Source of the DNA: Gemmatimonadota bacterium
GTDB lineage: Bacteria > JAAXHH01
DNA length: 18,517 nucleotides
Direction of reading: 5' to 3'
Assembly: GCA_026713285.1 (NCBI GenBank)
Contig: JAPOOT010000375.1
Location: 1 to 18,517, forward strand
Every line of letters begins with the position of its first letter. Within the stretch, counting starts at the first letter, position 1. The notes beneath the pieces were generated by a model. The model saw only the letters and a program-made list of their open reading frames with translations, did not search any database and was not told the origin of the DNA. The translations under genes and the position numbers were made by a program. Shown here one piece after another: positions 5,649-12,779 of the stretch.

Positions 5649-7733
5649 TCAAGGCGCCCCCCCGCGCAGAAGGAGCATTTTGCCGCGGTCCTCGACGGCG
5701 CCGGCGGCCATATGGTAGAAATACACTCCGCTGGGCGAAGCGCGGCCGTCATCGTCCCTGCCGTTCCAAGTCCGGGCGTAACGGCCGGGTCCGTACATCC
5801 GATCCGTCAGGATCCGCACGCGCCTTCCGAGCAAATTGTAGATCGTCAGGGTTACCCGGGCCGGCTCCGTCAATTCGAAGCGTAAATCCGTACTGTTGGC
5901 GAAAGGGTTCGGTGCGTTCGGGTAGAGGATCGCCGCCGGCCCGCCGGACGGGCCTGGCACGTGATCGACGCGCAACTCCGCGGGTTCCGCCGTCAGCGTC
6001 CGTCCCGGACGGCCCACGGGCCGCAGCCGGTACGCGTAGGCGTTGCCCGGTGATACGGCCGTATCATTGTAAAAATAGGCATTCGAGGCGGGACGATCGT
6101 CTCCGGACCGGTTCACCGGCACGGAGTCCAGCAATTCATACGATCCATCCGGGAAGTCTCTTCGTTCGATCCGGTAGGAAAGCAGGTTGATCTCCAACCC
6201 CGCGATCCAGGAGAGGAACACGCCGCTCGGTCCGCTCTCGGCGGTGAACGACCGCACGGTCCCCCTCGACTCGGACATCAGGGCATCGGCCGCCTGAACG
6301 ATGCCGTACCCGTTGAGCGTATCCGGCGACGCGGCCTGACCGGCCGTCCGGCGGAGTACCCTTTGCACCTTGTCCGGCGTCCAGTGCGGATAGGCTTCCA
6401 GCAGCAACGCGGCTACGCCGGCCACAAGAGGCGCGGAGAAAGATGTGCCATTGACGCGTACGTATCCGTCGATGGTGAACGGATCCACCGTGTAGACGCC
6501 TTCCCCCATGGCCATAACGTCCGGTTTGATGCGGCCGTCGTAGGTGGGGCCGATGGAGGAGAACTTGGCGCGCCTGCCCGAGGCATCGACAGCCCCAACG
6601 GAAATCACCCCTTCCGCGTCGGCGGGCGCCGCCATCTTTTCATAGAGGGCGCCACCCTCGTTCCCCATGCTGTTCACGACCACGATGCCACGGTCCGACG
6701 CCATGGAAGCCGCCCGGGTGATCATGGCGGTTTCGCCGTCCATGTCTTCATATGAATACCAGTCGATGTATCCGAGCGAGCTGCTTATCACGTCCGCGCC
6801 CAGACTGTCGGCCCATTCCATGGCGGCCACCCAGAAGTCTTCTTCGATTGCTTTCTCGAAGGCGACGACCTCCGTGCTCGCGAGGAGGTAGCGGGCGCCG
6901 AAAGCGGGGCCGACCAGATGACCCGGCGCGTATCCGCCGATTGTGCCGAGTACCGACGTACCATGACTGGAGGACTCCAGTTCGGTGAACCCGGTTTCGT
7001 CCCGAAGGAAGTTGCGGCGGGCGTCCACCCGGGTTCTGAGACTGTCGAAAGTCACGTGATCCAGGTTGAATCCTGTGTCGAAGAGCGCTACGAGCACGCC
7101 GCTTCCAGTAAGCCCCAGATCATGGAGTTCCGGTACGTGCAACTGGTTCAACTGAACGAAGGAAGGACCGTAATCGAGACGGGTAGTCCGGACCGCACGG
7201 GGACTGGCGTCCGTTTCAACCTGGCCGGTGATTTCCGGTGGGACGGGGCGCGGACGACCCAGTCTGGCGACCGCGTCGACGCTCAGCACAAACTGCTGGC
7301 TTGCCAGATCCTCAACGTCCCCGGCCAGGATGGACACGCTCGCCGCGTTAAACCAGCGGGACACCTGGAGGACCCTGCCTCCCGACTCCTCTATGCGCGC
7401 CAGGTAGGGCGCGTGGACGGGAATGTCCTCCCACCCCGCGAGCCGGTCGCCTCTTGTCGACAGCCGACGGCGGGCACGGGCTGACAGACGGTCTTCAGCG
7501 GCCGCCAGCGCGGCGTCGTATCCCGCCCCCGGGACTTGCCCCTTGTCCGCCAGGTAAACCCATATTTTCAGCCGTTCGTCGGACTGTCGTGTGGCGAGGT
7601 CGTTCCGAAGGCGGGTGGATATCCTGGATTCGACGCCGGAGACGGTCCCCCTTACCGGCTGCTGATCGGGCAGTGGACTGCCGTAGGCGTGGCACGCTAT
7701 GAGGGATAGCAGTAACGCTGCGCATCGCTTCAT
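5649..7733 (-). CDS. Secreted subtilisin-like (S8) serine protease with FN3-like and FlgD-Ig/T9SS-type C-terminal domains
   Basis: The 694-residue protein starts with a signal peptide (MKRCAALLLSLIACHAYG) and an I9-like propeptide region (about 50-155). The S8 catalytic domain follows with D219 (LFDTGFNLDH), H257 (SSHGTSVLGTIGG), N358 (NSMGNEGG) and S431 (NGTSFSAPLVAGVAALL), so the triad and oxyanion residue are intact. A fibronectin-III-like segment lies at about 493-590. The C-terminus (about 605-690) begins ILYPNAPNPFANSTDLRF and reads like the FlgD-Ig or type IX sorting domains of FCB-group secreted proteins. It is thus likely exported and either surface-anchored or released, acting on external proteins. 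The ATG at 7733 has GGAG at 8-nt spacing. It follows the FtsK-4TM gene by 52 nt and may be the last gene of the pur unit. Confidence 0.93.
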   Translation of the reverse strand: MKRCAALLLSLIACHAYGSPLPDQQPVRGTVSGVESRISTRLRNDLATRQSDERLKIWVYLADKGQVPGAGYDAALAAAEDRLSARARRRLSTRGDRLAGWEDIPVHAPYLARIEESGGRVLQVSRWFNAASVSILAGDVEDLASQQFVLSVDAVARLGRPRPVPPEITGQVETDASPRAVRTTRLDYGPSFVQLNQLHVPELHDLGLTGSGVLVALFDTGFNLDHVTFDSLRTRVDARRNFLRDETGFTELESSSHGTSVLGTIGGYAPGHLVGPAFGARYLLASTEVVAFEKAIEEDFWVAAMEWADSLGADVISSSLGYIDWYSYEDMDGETAMITRAASMASDRGIVVVNSMGNEGGALYEKMAAPADAEGVISVGAVDASGRRAKFSSIGPTYDGRIKPDVMAMGEGVYTVDPFTIDGYVRVNGTSFSAPLVAGVAALLLEAYPHWTPDKVQRVLRRTAGQAASPDTLNGYGIVQAADALMSESRGTVRSFTAESGPSGVFLSWIAGLEINLLSYRIERRDFPDGSYELLDSVPVNRSGDDRPASNAYFYNDTAVSPGNAYAYRLRPVGRPGRTLTAEPAELRVDHVPGPSGGPAAILYPNAPNPFANSTDLRFELTEPARVTLTIYNLLGRRVRILTDRMYGPGRYARTWNGRDDDGRASPSGVYFYHMAAGAVEDRGKMLLLRGGAP

Positions 7734-7785
7734 TTCCGGCTCTCCGGGTTGGGACGGGCAGGACAGCGGCCTTGGCAGGACGAAT

Positions 7786-8331
7786 TCAAGATCCGGCCGG
7801 GTCCGGACGGCGTGTGCGGTCTCTTGCGATCCAGCGCAGCATGAAACCCAGGACGGCCAGGAAGAAGAAGACGCCCAGCGCCAACGAGAAGCTCAACCCC
7901 AGGAGGCCGGCCATCTCTCCGCCCAGATAGAAACCCAGCGCGCCGCCGATCCTGAACCGGACATACTCGGGGAATATGGGGATCAGGCTTCCCGTCGCTG
8001 TGCCGATGGTCATGAGGGCGAGGAGCCAGCCGGTCTGGACGAGCACGATCCCGGAATGCCGGGCCTGGATACGGTTCCAGGCGAGCAGGCCGATGATCAA
8101 CGGCAGTACAAATCCCCCGTATCCAAGGACGAGCGTCACGCCGTAGGACAACAGGGCGCCGGGGCGTCCACCCAGGTTGGCTACTTCATCCGGGCTCCGG
8201 CTCGAGTTGGGATAGTCGGTTTCCGCGTGGGTTGCGAGGCTGAGCAGAACGAATAGGGCGACGGGGATCAGAAGGACCCCGATCGCGTGCATGCGGCGTT
8301 CGATGGCTCGGTTGAACGGAGGGAAGCTCAA
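7786..8331 (-). CDS. Stand-alone FtsK N-terminal 4TM-like membrane protein
   Basis: The 181-residue product resembles the four-helix membrane domain that anchors FtsK/SpoIIIE DNA translocases at the septum. Hydrophobic segments lie at about 16-36, 60-84, 98-120 and 138-165. The loop after the first helix reads HAETDYPNSSRSPDEVANLGGRPGALLSYG when pieced together, closely following the FtsK pattern (D/P-rich loop, then N-GG-GA). The protein stops 16 residues after the last helix; no linker or RecA-like motor follows, and only 52 nt separate it from the protease gene. I start at TTG 8331, preceded by AAAGGGAG at 8-nt spacing and 21 nt after purQ; the internal ATG at 8292 has no ribosome site. 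It could be a scaffold or a partner for a separate motor. Function unknown. Confidence 0.75.
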   Translation of the reverse strand: MSFPPFNRAIERRMHAIGVLLIPVALFVLLSLATHAETDYPNSSRSPDEVANLGGRPGALLSYGVTLVLGYGGFVLPLIIGLLAWNRIQARHSGIVLVQTGWLLALMTIGTATGSLIPIFPEYVRFRIGGALGFYLGGEMAGLLGLSFSLALGVFFFLAVLGFMLRWIARDRTRRPDPAGS

Positions 8332-8352
8332 TCCGCGCGCTCCCTTTGGAAG

Positions 8353-9153
8353 CTACCGGATCCCGCGGGCATATTCCACGGCGTTACGGAAGATATGCAG
8401 ACCGTCGGGTTCCTTGCATCCCTCCCGGGTCCACCGAGGATGGTGGGTCGGATGCGTGTAGCGTTCCGGATGTGGCATGAGGCCGAAAATCCGACCGGTG
8501 GCGTCGCAGATCCCGGCGATGGCGTCGACCGAACCGTTCGGACTCCAGGGATACTCGGCCGCTCCACCGCCCACCCAGGGCGGATTGACATACCGCAGCG
8601 CGACGTGGCCGCCCGGGCCCAGCCTCTCCCGCACGTCATCGGACGCCAGCATGACCTTGCCTTCCCCGTTCGCGACCGGAATGTAGATGGTCTCCGGCAT
8701 GTCGCGGGTGAAGACGCAGGGGCTGTCGGGGTTCCTGCGCAGGTGGACCCACCGGCACTCGAACTTCCCGGAGTCGTTGTAGAATACCGTCGCTTCCTGC
8801 CGCCTTCCGCCCGGTTTCGTCTGGGGCAGCAGTCCCATCTTGACCAGCACCTGGAATCCATTGCAGATGCCAAGAATCAGTTTTCCTTCTCCGATGAACG
8901 ATTCCACGTCGTCCATCAACTTGCACTGCATCTCGTTGGCGAGCACCTTGCCGCCCGAGAGATCGTCGCCATAGGAGAAGCCGCCGGACAGGACCAGCAC
9001 GTCGTACTCTGACAGGCTGCGGCGTCCCTGGATGAACGCATTGATGTGCACGGGATCCACCCGCGCTGCGCCGGCGAGACGGAACGCGTGGGCCGTTTCC
9101 TCGTCGCAGTTGATTCCCGCTGCGCGCAGAATCAGGACCGAGGCGGTGGACAT
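8353..9153 (-). CDS. purQ: Phosphoribosylformylglycinamidine (FGAM) synthase, glutaminase subunit PurQ
   Basis: PurQ is the class I glutamine amidotransferase subunit that releases ammonia for PurL in the fourth step of purine synthesis. The 266-residue protein shows SGGFSYGDDLSGGKVLAN (56-73), the nucleophile C97 in LGICNGFQVL, and H228 and E230 in GLMPHPERY, completing the triad. At 266 residues it is somewhat longer than the roughly 225-230 of the Bacillus type, nearer the longer PurQ forms. ATG 9153 has GGGAG 5 nt upstream. Between purL and purQ lies a 9-bp repeat array rather than the tight overlap often seen in purSQL operons. Confidence 0.96.
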   Translation of the reverse strand: MSTASVLILRAAGINCDEETAHAFRLAGAARVDPVHINAFIQGRRSLSEYDVLVLSGGFSYGDDLSGGKVLANEMQCKLMDDVESFIGEGKLILGICNGFQVLVKMGLLPQTKPGGRRQEATVFYNDSGKFECRWVHLRRNPDSPCVFTRDMPETIYIPVANGEGKVMLASDDVRERLGPGGHVALRYVNPPWVGGGAAEYPWSPNGSVDAIAGICDATGRIFGLMPHPERYTHPTHHPRWTREGCKEPDGLHIFRNAVEYARGIR

Positions 9154-9191
9154 GGATGCTCCCTGGTTGGGAATTCTGTGAAATTCGAATT

Positions 9192-9335
9192 GCTCGTACT
9201 GTTCGGACGGCTCGGACGGCTCGGACGGCTCGGACGGCTCGGGCCGCCCGGACCGTTCGGACCACCCGGACCGCCCGGGTAGCTCGTACTGTTCGGACGG
9301 CTGGTACCGTTCGGACCGACCGGGCTACCCGGCGT
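9192..9335. repeat. Sixteen degenerate 9-bp tandem repeats between purL and purQ
   Basis: The purL-purQ spacer divides exactly into sixteen 9-mers from 9192 to 9335 with consensus G(C/T)(T/C)CGGAC(G/C). Three are identical GCTCGGACG units at 9210, 9219 and 9228. A 21-bp block, GCTCGTACTGTTCGGACGGCT, recurs at 9192 and 9282, exactly ten units apart, suggesting a higher-order duplication. The array ends on the first base of the purL stop codon (9337-9335 on the minus strand). As the unit is three codons long, all frames stay open through it. Confidence 0.92.
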
Positions 9336-11764
9336 CACCATCTCAGGGGTTGTTGCCATGCTTCTTTCAGGGTTTTCAGGTCCGTCGATACGATTTCAGC
9401 ACCCCGCAGCCCGCGCACGAGAAAACGGTCATCCCCGCTGACGGTCCCCACGCGTCCGAAGGGGCTTCCTTCCATCTGTGCTTCGAATTCGGCCTCCCGG
9501 CCCACGGGAACCTCCACCACGAAGCGGCTGTTCGATTCGGAGAACAGGACGGTGTCGTCGCGGTCCGCGTCCGGGTCCCGGGGGACGGCACCGAGATCCA
9601 GGGACATGGCGAATCCGCCCGCGAAGGCCATTTCCGCCGCGGCCACGGCAAGGCCGCCCTCGGAGCAGTCGTGGCAGGAGGCCACGAGTCCCCGCGATAT
9701 GGCCCCGTGCAGCCGGCTCATGTTCCCGCTCCCGGCGGCCGCGTCCACGGTCGGCACGTTCCGTCCGATGAATCCGAGCATGCGGTAGTACGCGGAACCG
9801 CCCAGTTCATCGCGCGTGCGTCCGACGACGTAGACGCTGTTTCCCGGCGCCTTGGCATCCATGCTCACCGCCCGGCGTACGTCGTCCATCACGCAGATGG
9901 CCGATATGAGCAGCGTGGGCGGTATGGCGATGGTCCGTTCGCCGTCGGAGAATTCGTTGTAGAAGCTGTCCTTCCCCGATATGAAAGGCGTGCCGTAGGC
10001 GACCGCGAAGTCGTAACAGGCCCGTGCCGCGCGGACCAGCGCGGCGAGCCGGTCCGGCTTGTCCGGATTCCCCCAGCAGAAGTTGTCCAGCAGCACGGTT
10101 TGTTCGATACTGCCCCCGACGCTGGTGATCTGCCGGAGCGCTTCGTCGATGGCGGAAGCCGCCATCCAGTACGGATCGATGTCGGCATAGGAAGGGTTGA
10201 TGCCGTTGGCCACGGCGACGCCCTTGTCCGATGTCAGCACGGGACGCACGATCGCCGCGTCCCCTGGCCCATCGTTCCGGACGCCCTGCAGGGGCTTGAG
10301 CACGCTTCCACCCTGAACTTCGTGGTCGTATTGCCGTACGACCCATTCCTTGCTCGCCACATTCCAGGACGACAGCAGCCGGTTCAGGCTGGTCGCGGGA
10401 TCGGGACGGTCCGTTTCAGAAGGTTCGGGATGCGCGGGCGGGTCCCAACGGGCCTTCCGGACGATGCGCGGCACCCCGCCGTGCAGGAATTCCATGTCCA
10501 GGTCCGCGACGGTAGTCCGCTCCGCCTCCGGACCGCGCTTATGCGTGACGCTCAACCGCCCGTCGCCGGTGAACTTGCCGATCTCGGAGACTTCCACGTC
10601 CTCTTCGGCGCATAGCGCGCGCAGGGCTTCCATGTGCTCGGGCGGGACGGCCAGGATCATGCGTTCCTGGGATTCCGATAGAAAGATCTCCCAAGGTTTC
10701 AACCCGCCGTATTTCAGGGGCGCCTTCTCCAGGTGCACTTCCGCGCCTGTGGCCTGTCCCATTTCACCGATGGCCGACGAGAACCCGCCGGCGCCGCAGT
10801 CGGTGATGTTCCGGTAGAGCTTGCGGTCCCGTGCCTGCACCAGGACGTCGAGGATCTTCTTCTCCTCGATGGGGTTGCCGATTTGTACGGCCTGGGTGGC
10901 GGTGGATTCCGAGGACTCGTTCAGCTCGACGGACGAAAACGTGGCCCCGTGGATCCCGTCTCGGCCCGTCCTTCCGCCGATGGTGACGATGTAATCCCCC
11001 GGTTCGACCGATTTCTCGCACCGGTCTACCGGGATCACGGCCGCCGTGCCGCAGTAAACCAGGGGATTCCCCAGATACCGCTCGTCGAACAGGATGGCCC
11101 CGTTGACGGTCGGTATGCCCATGCGGTTGCCGTAGTCCCGGACGCCGGCCACGACGCCCTTGAAGACGCGCTTCGGATGCAATACGCCTTCCGGCAGCTC
11201 ACTGTAGGGGAAGTCGGGCGGCGCAAAGCAGAATACGTCCGTATTGAAAATGGGCTTTCCGCCCAGGCCCGTCCCAAGCGGATCGCGAATGACCCCGCCG
11301 ATACCCGTATTCGCGCCGCCGTAAGGGTCCAGCGCGGAAGGGTGGTTATGTGTCTCCACCTTGAAGACGAGATGAAATTCGTCGTCGTACTCGATGATCC
11401 CCGCATTGTCGACGAACACGGACACGCACTGGTCGCGCGCGCCCTTGGCGCGGCGGATATCCTCGGTCGCCTTCCTGATGGAGCGGGCGAAGAGGTTGTC
11501 GATGCGCTCAGTCTTCCTGCCCGAGACGTAATCTATGACCCCGTTGAAGACCTTGTGCTTGCAGTGCTCGGACCAGGTCTGGGCCAGCGTCTCCAATTCG
11601 ACGTCCGTCGGATCGCGGCCGATCGCGGTGAAATGGCGCCGGATCGACCTCATCTCCTCCAGATTGAGGGCCAGCATGCCATCGCGGCTCAGCCGCATCA
11701 TTTCATCGTCGGTCGCCTTCAGCAGGGGAAGAGTCTCTACCGTGTCGTCGGCCTCGAAGGTCAT
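9335..11764 (-). CDS. purL: FGAM synthase, synthetase subunit PurL (small type)
   Basis: PurL converts FGAR to FGAM with ATP and ammonia from PurQ, as part of the PurS-PurL-PurQ complex. The 809-residue product has the conserved TWSEHCKHK (64-71, with the catalytic-type H67), KVETHNHPSALDPYGGANTGIGGVIRD (split here: KVETHNHPSALD then PYGGANTGIGGVIRD, 135-161), GGRTGRDGIHGATFSS and SESQERMILAVP. A second AIRS-like half includes SSWNVASKEWVVRQYDHEVQG and CHDCSEGGLAVAAAEMAF. It is somewhat longer than the typical small PurL of about 740 residues, and has no glutaminase domain. ATG 11764 overlaps the TGA of the upstream PurS-like gene in ATGA and has AAGGGAG in front; the longer open frame upstream is a shadow of that gene. 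Confidence 0.96.
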   Translation of the reverse strand: MTFEADDTVETLPLLKATDDEMMRLSRDGMLALNLEEMRSIRRHFTAIGRDPTDVELETLAQTWSEHCKHKVFNGVIDYVSGRKTERIDNLFARSIRKATEDIRRAKGARDQCVSVFVDNAGIIEYDDEFHLVFKVETHNHPSALDPYGGANTGIGGVIRDPLGTGLGGKPIFNTDVFCFAPPDFPYSELPEGVLHPKRVFKGVVAGVRDYGNRMGIPTVNGAILFDERYLGNPLVYCGTAAVIPVDRCEKSVEPGDYIVTIGGRTGRDGIHGATFSSVELNESSESTATQAVQIGNPIEEKKILDVLVQARDRKLYRNITDCGAGGFSSAIGEMGQATGAEVHLEKAPLKYGGLKPWEIFLSESQERMILAVPPEHMEALRALCAEEDVEVSEIGKFTGDGRLSVTHKRGPEAERTTVADLDMEFLHGGVPRIVRKARWDPPAHPEPSETDRPDPATSLNRLLSSWNVASKEWVVRQYDHEVQGGSVLKPLQGVRNDGPGDAAIVRPVLTSDKGVAVANGINPSYADIDPYWMAASAIDEALRQITSVGGSIEQTVLLDNFCWGNPDKPDRLAALVRAARACYDFAVAYGTPFISGKDSFYNEFSDGERTIAIPPTLLISAICVMDDVRRAVSMDAKAPGNSVYVVGRTRDELGGSAYYRMLGFIGRNVPTVDAAAGSGNMSRLHGAISRGLVASCHDCSEGGLAVAAAEMAFAGGFAMSLDLGAVPRDPDADRDDTVLFSESNSRFVVEVPVGREAEFEAQMEGSPFGRVGTVSGDDRFLVRGLRGAEIVSTDLKTLKEAWQQPLRW

Positions 11765-12249
11765 TTGCTCCCTTCGTAGCATGCGTATCTTTCGATCACG
11801 TCGTTGGCCAGCAACCGCCGGCATATGGTGTCGATCTGCGACCGGACGAGCTGGCCCGCCAGGATGTACCCCCGTCCCGTTTCCACCGATTCTATCCCCA
11901 CAACGCCCAGGTCGCGGCTGCCCTTCAGGGCCGTTTCGCCCACGGCGTCGGTCACCCCCCGCCGGAACCATACTTCCACGCCCCATTCTCCCGGAGCGGC
12001 AGGAAGGCCCTCGGCGGCCATTTCAAGATGGTCCTGTGTGACCGGGTCGGCAAGCAGTCCCGTGGTGATCCGGCCCAGTTCGTCGCCTGACAACGCGCCG
12101 CGGAGCGCGTATAGCCGGACGTGCCGAACGCGCTCGATCCCGTTGATGCCCAGGTCGAGGATGTCGCCGCGGAGACCTTCGCCGACGGCGTCCACCACGT
12201 CTGCCTTATTCACGACGGCAATGCGCCATGTCTTCGAGTCCGCCGCCAT
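11761..12249 (-). CDS. PurS-like FGAM synthase subunit with two tandem PurS repeats
   Basis: The 162-residue protein is about twice the length of PurS (around 80 residues), the small dimeric subunit that joins PurL and PurQ. It contains two PurS-like units, about 8-75 and 88-156, related to each other: DAVGEGLRGDILDLGINGIE at 20-39 aligns with DAVGETALKGSRDLGVVGIE at 101-120. From family knowledge, the N-terminal domain of large PurL resembles a PurS dimer, so this is probably a covalent PurS dimer encoded as a separate gene. I start at ATG 12249, with AAGGA 8 nt upstream; the open frame further up to 12423 lies over the promoter. It overlaps purL by 4 nt (ATGA), indicating coupled translation. 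Confidence 0.85.
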   Translation of the reverse strand: MAADSKTWRIAVVNKADVVDAVGEGLRGDILDLGINGIERVRHVRLYALRGALSGDELGRITTGLLADPVTQDHLEMAAEGLPAAPGEWGVEVWFRRGVTDAVGETALKGSRDLGVVGIESVETGRGYILAGQLVRSQIDTICRRLLANDVIERYACYEGSK

Positions 12250-12313
12250 CCGCTGTTTCCTTCGCGGGGAAGAATCTCCTGTCAAAGGGTCCACGTCCGA
12301 TTTCGAGAGTGCC

Positions 12314-12342
12314 AATTTATCCACGGGGCCTTCCCCTGTCAA
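12314..12342 (-). promoter_or_regulatory. Sigma-70-type promoter of the purS-like/purL/purQ unit
   Basis: On the minus strand a perfect TTGACA (12342-12337), a 17-bp spacer and TAAATT (12319-12314) form a strong promoter. Transcription would start near 12307, about 58 nt before ATG 12249. The spacer contains GGGG-N4-CCCC (12336-12325), a small inverted repeat that might be an operator, though this is speculative. The leader is too short for a purine riboswitch. Confidence 0.7.
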
Positions 12343-12359
12343 TCCTAAAGGGAAAACAC

Positions 12360-12388
12360 TTGACTCGACGGGCTTTTCGGTATATTTT
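12360..12388 (+). promoter_or_regulatory. Sigma-70-type promoter for the sigma factor gene
   Basis: TTGACT (12360-12365) is followed by a 17-bp spacer and TATTTT (12383-12388), within the AT-rich run TATATTTTAATT. A start near 12395 would leave a leader of more than 320 nt before the sigma frame. The -35 box lies 17 bp from the -35 box of the opposite pur promoter, so the two are back to back and could affect each other. Confidence 0.6.
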
Positions 12389-12395
12389 AATTGCA

Positions 12396-12711
12396 CTGGG
12401 AACAGATACCCGGGCAGAGCCATGCCGTCGGCCCGTGCATGTTGGATTCCGGTTGGACGAGATGATATTCCTACCCGGTTCCCGCTGTCTCAGCAACGAC
12501 GCAATTCCAGTCTTTAGAACGCGCACCGGAATGTCCTTTCCATCTGTCCGAACGATGGTGTCTTTGCAGCTCGCACATTCTCGACAGGGTCCTGTATGGC
12601 ACGCATCGTTTGGCTCACCGTTCATACCACTATGGATCGATTTGCAACGGGAACCGGATCCGCATAGACCGGGCGGAGGGGATATGCCGCGTGTTGCGTA
12701 TGGCGCGGAGG
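12396..12711 (+). other. Long untranslated leader upstream of the sigma factor gene
   Basis: About 320 bp between the sigma promoter and the Shine-Dalgarno at 12712 contain no gene I can support. Frames that cross it have no family resemblance and use third bases unlike the GC-rich codons of the neighbours. No obvious riboswitch, terminator or tandem repeat is seen by eye. It may be an ordinary leader or hold a regulatory RNA structure. Confidence 0.5.
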
Positions 12712-12719
12712 GGAGGTGA
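12712..12719 (+). promoter_or_regulatory. Perfect Shine-Dalgarno GGAGGTGA before a non-standard start
   Basis: GGAGGTGA at 12712-12719 is fully complementary to the usual 16S rRNA tail. It is placed 6 nt before an ATC codon at 12726, which lies in the sigma factor frame, whereas the first standard in-frame start (TTG 12780) is 60 nt downstream with only weak ribosome-site sequence. A GTG (12716-12718) inside the same motif opens a different frame of eight codons. Confidence 0.6.
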
Positions 12720-12779
12720 GGCAAGATCGGCACATCATATAAAGAGTCCTATGGCAACGGGGCGAGATACGAACAGGCG

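Noticed and set aside
9350..11779. Two long + strand frames (421 and 348 codons) opposite purL
   Set aside because: Both lie fully opposite the well-supported purL and show no domain or ribosome-site support.
12250..12313. Purine riboswitch upstream of the PurS-like gene
   Set aside because: The predicted leader is only about 58 nt and shows no aptamer-like pairing by eye.
12228..12719. Open frame of 163 codons on the + strand ending in TGA that overlaps a GTG near the sigma start
   Set aside because: It starts inside the antisense of the PurS-like gene, crosses both promoters, has no family resemblance and its codon use is unlike the neighbours.
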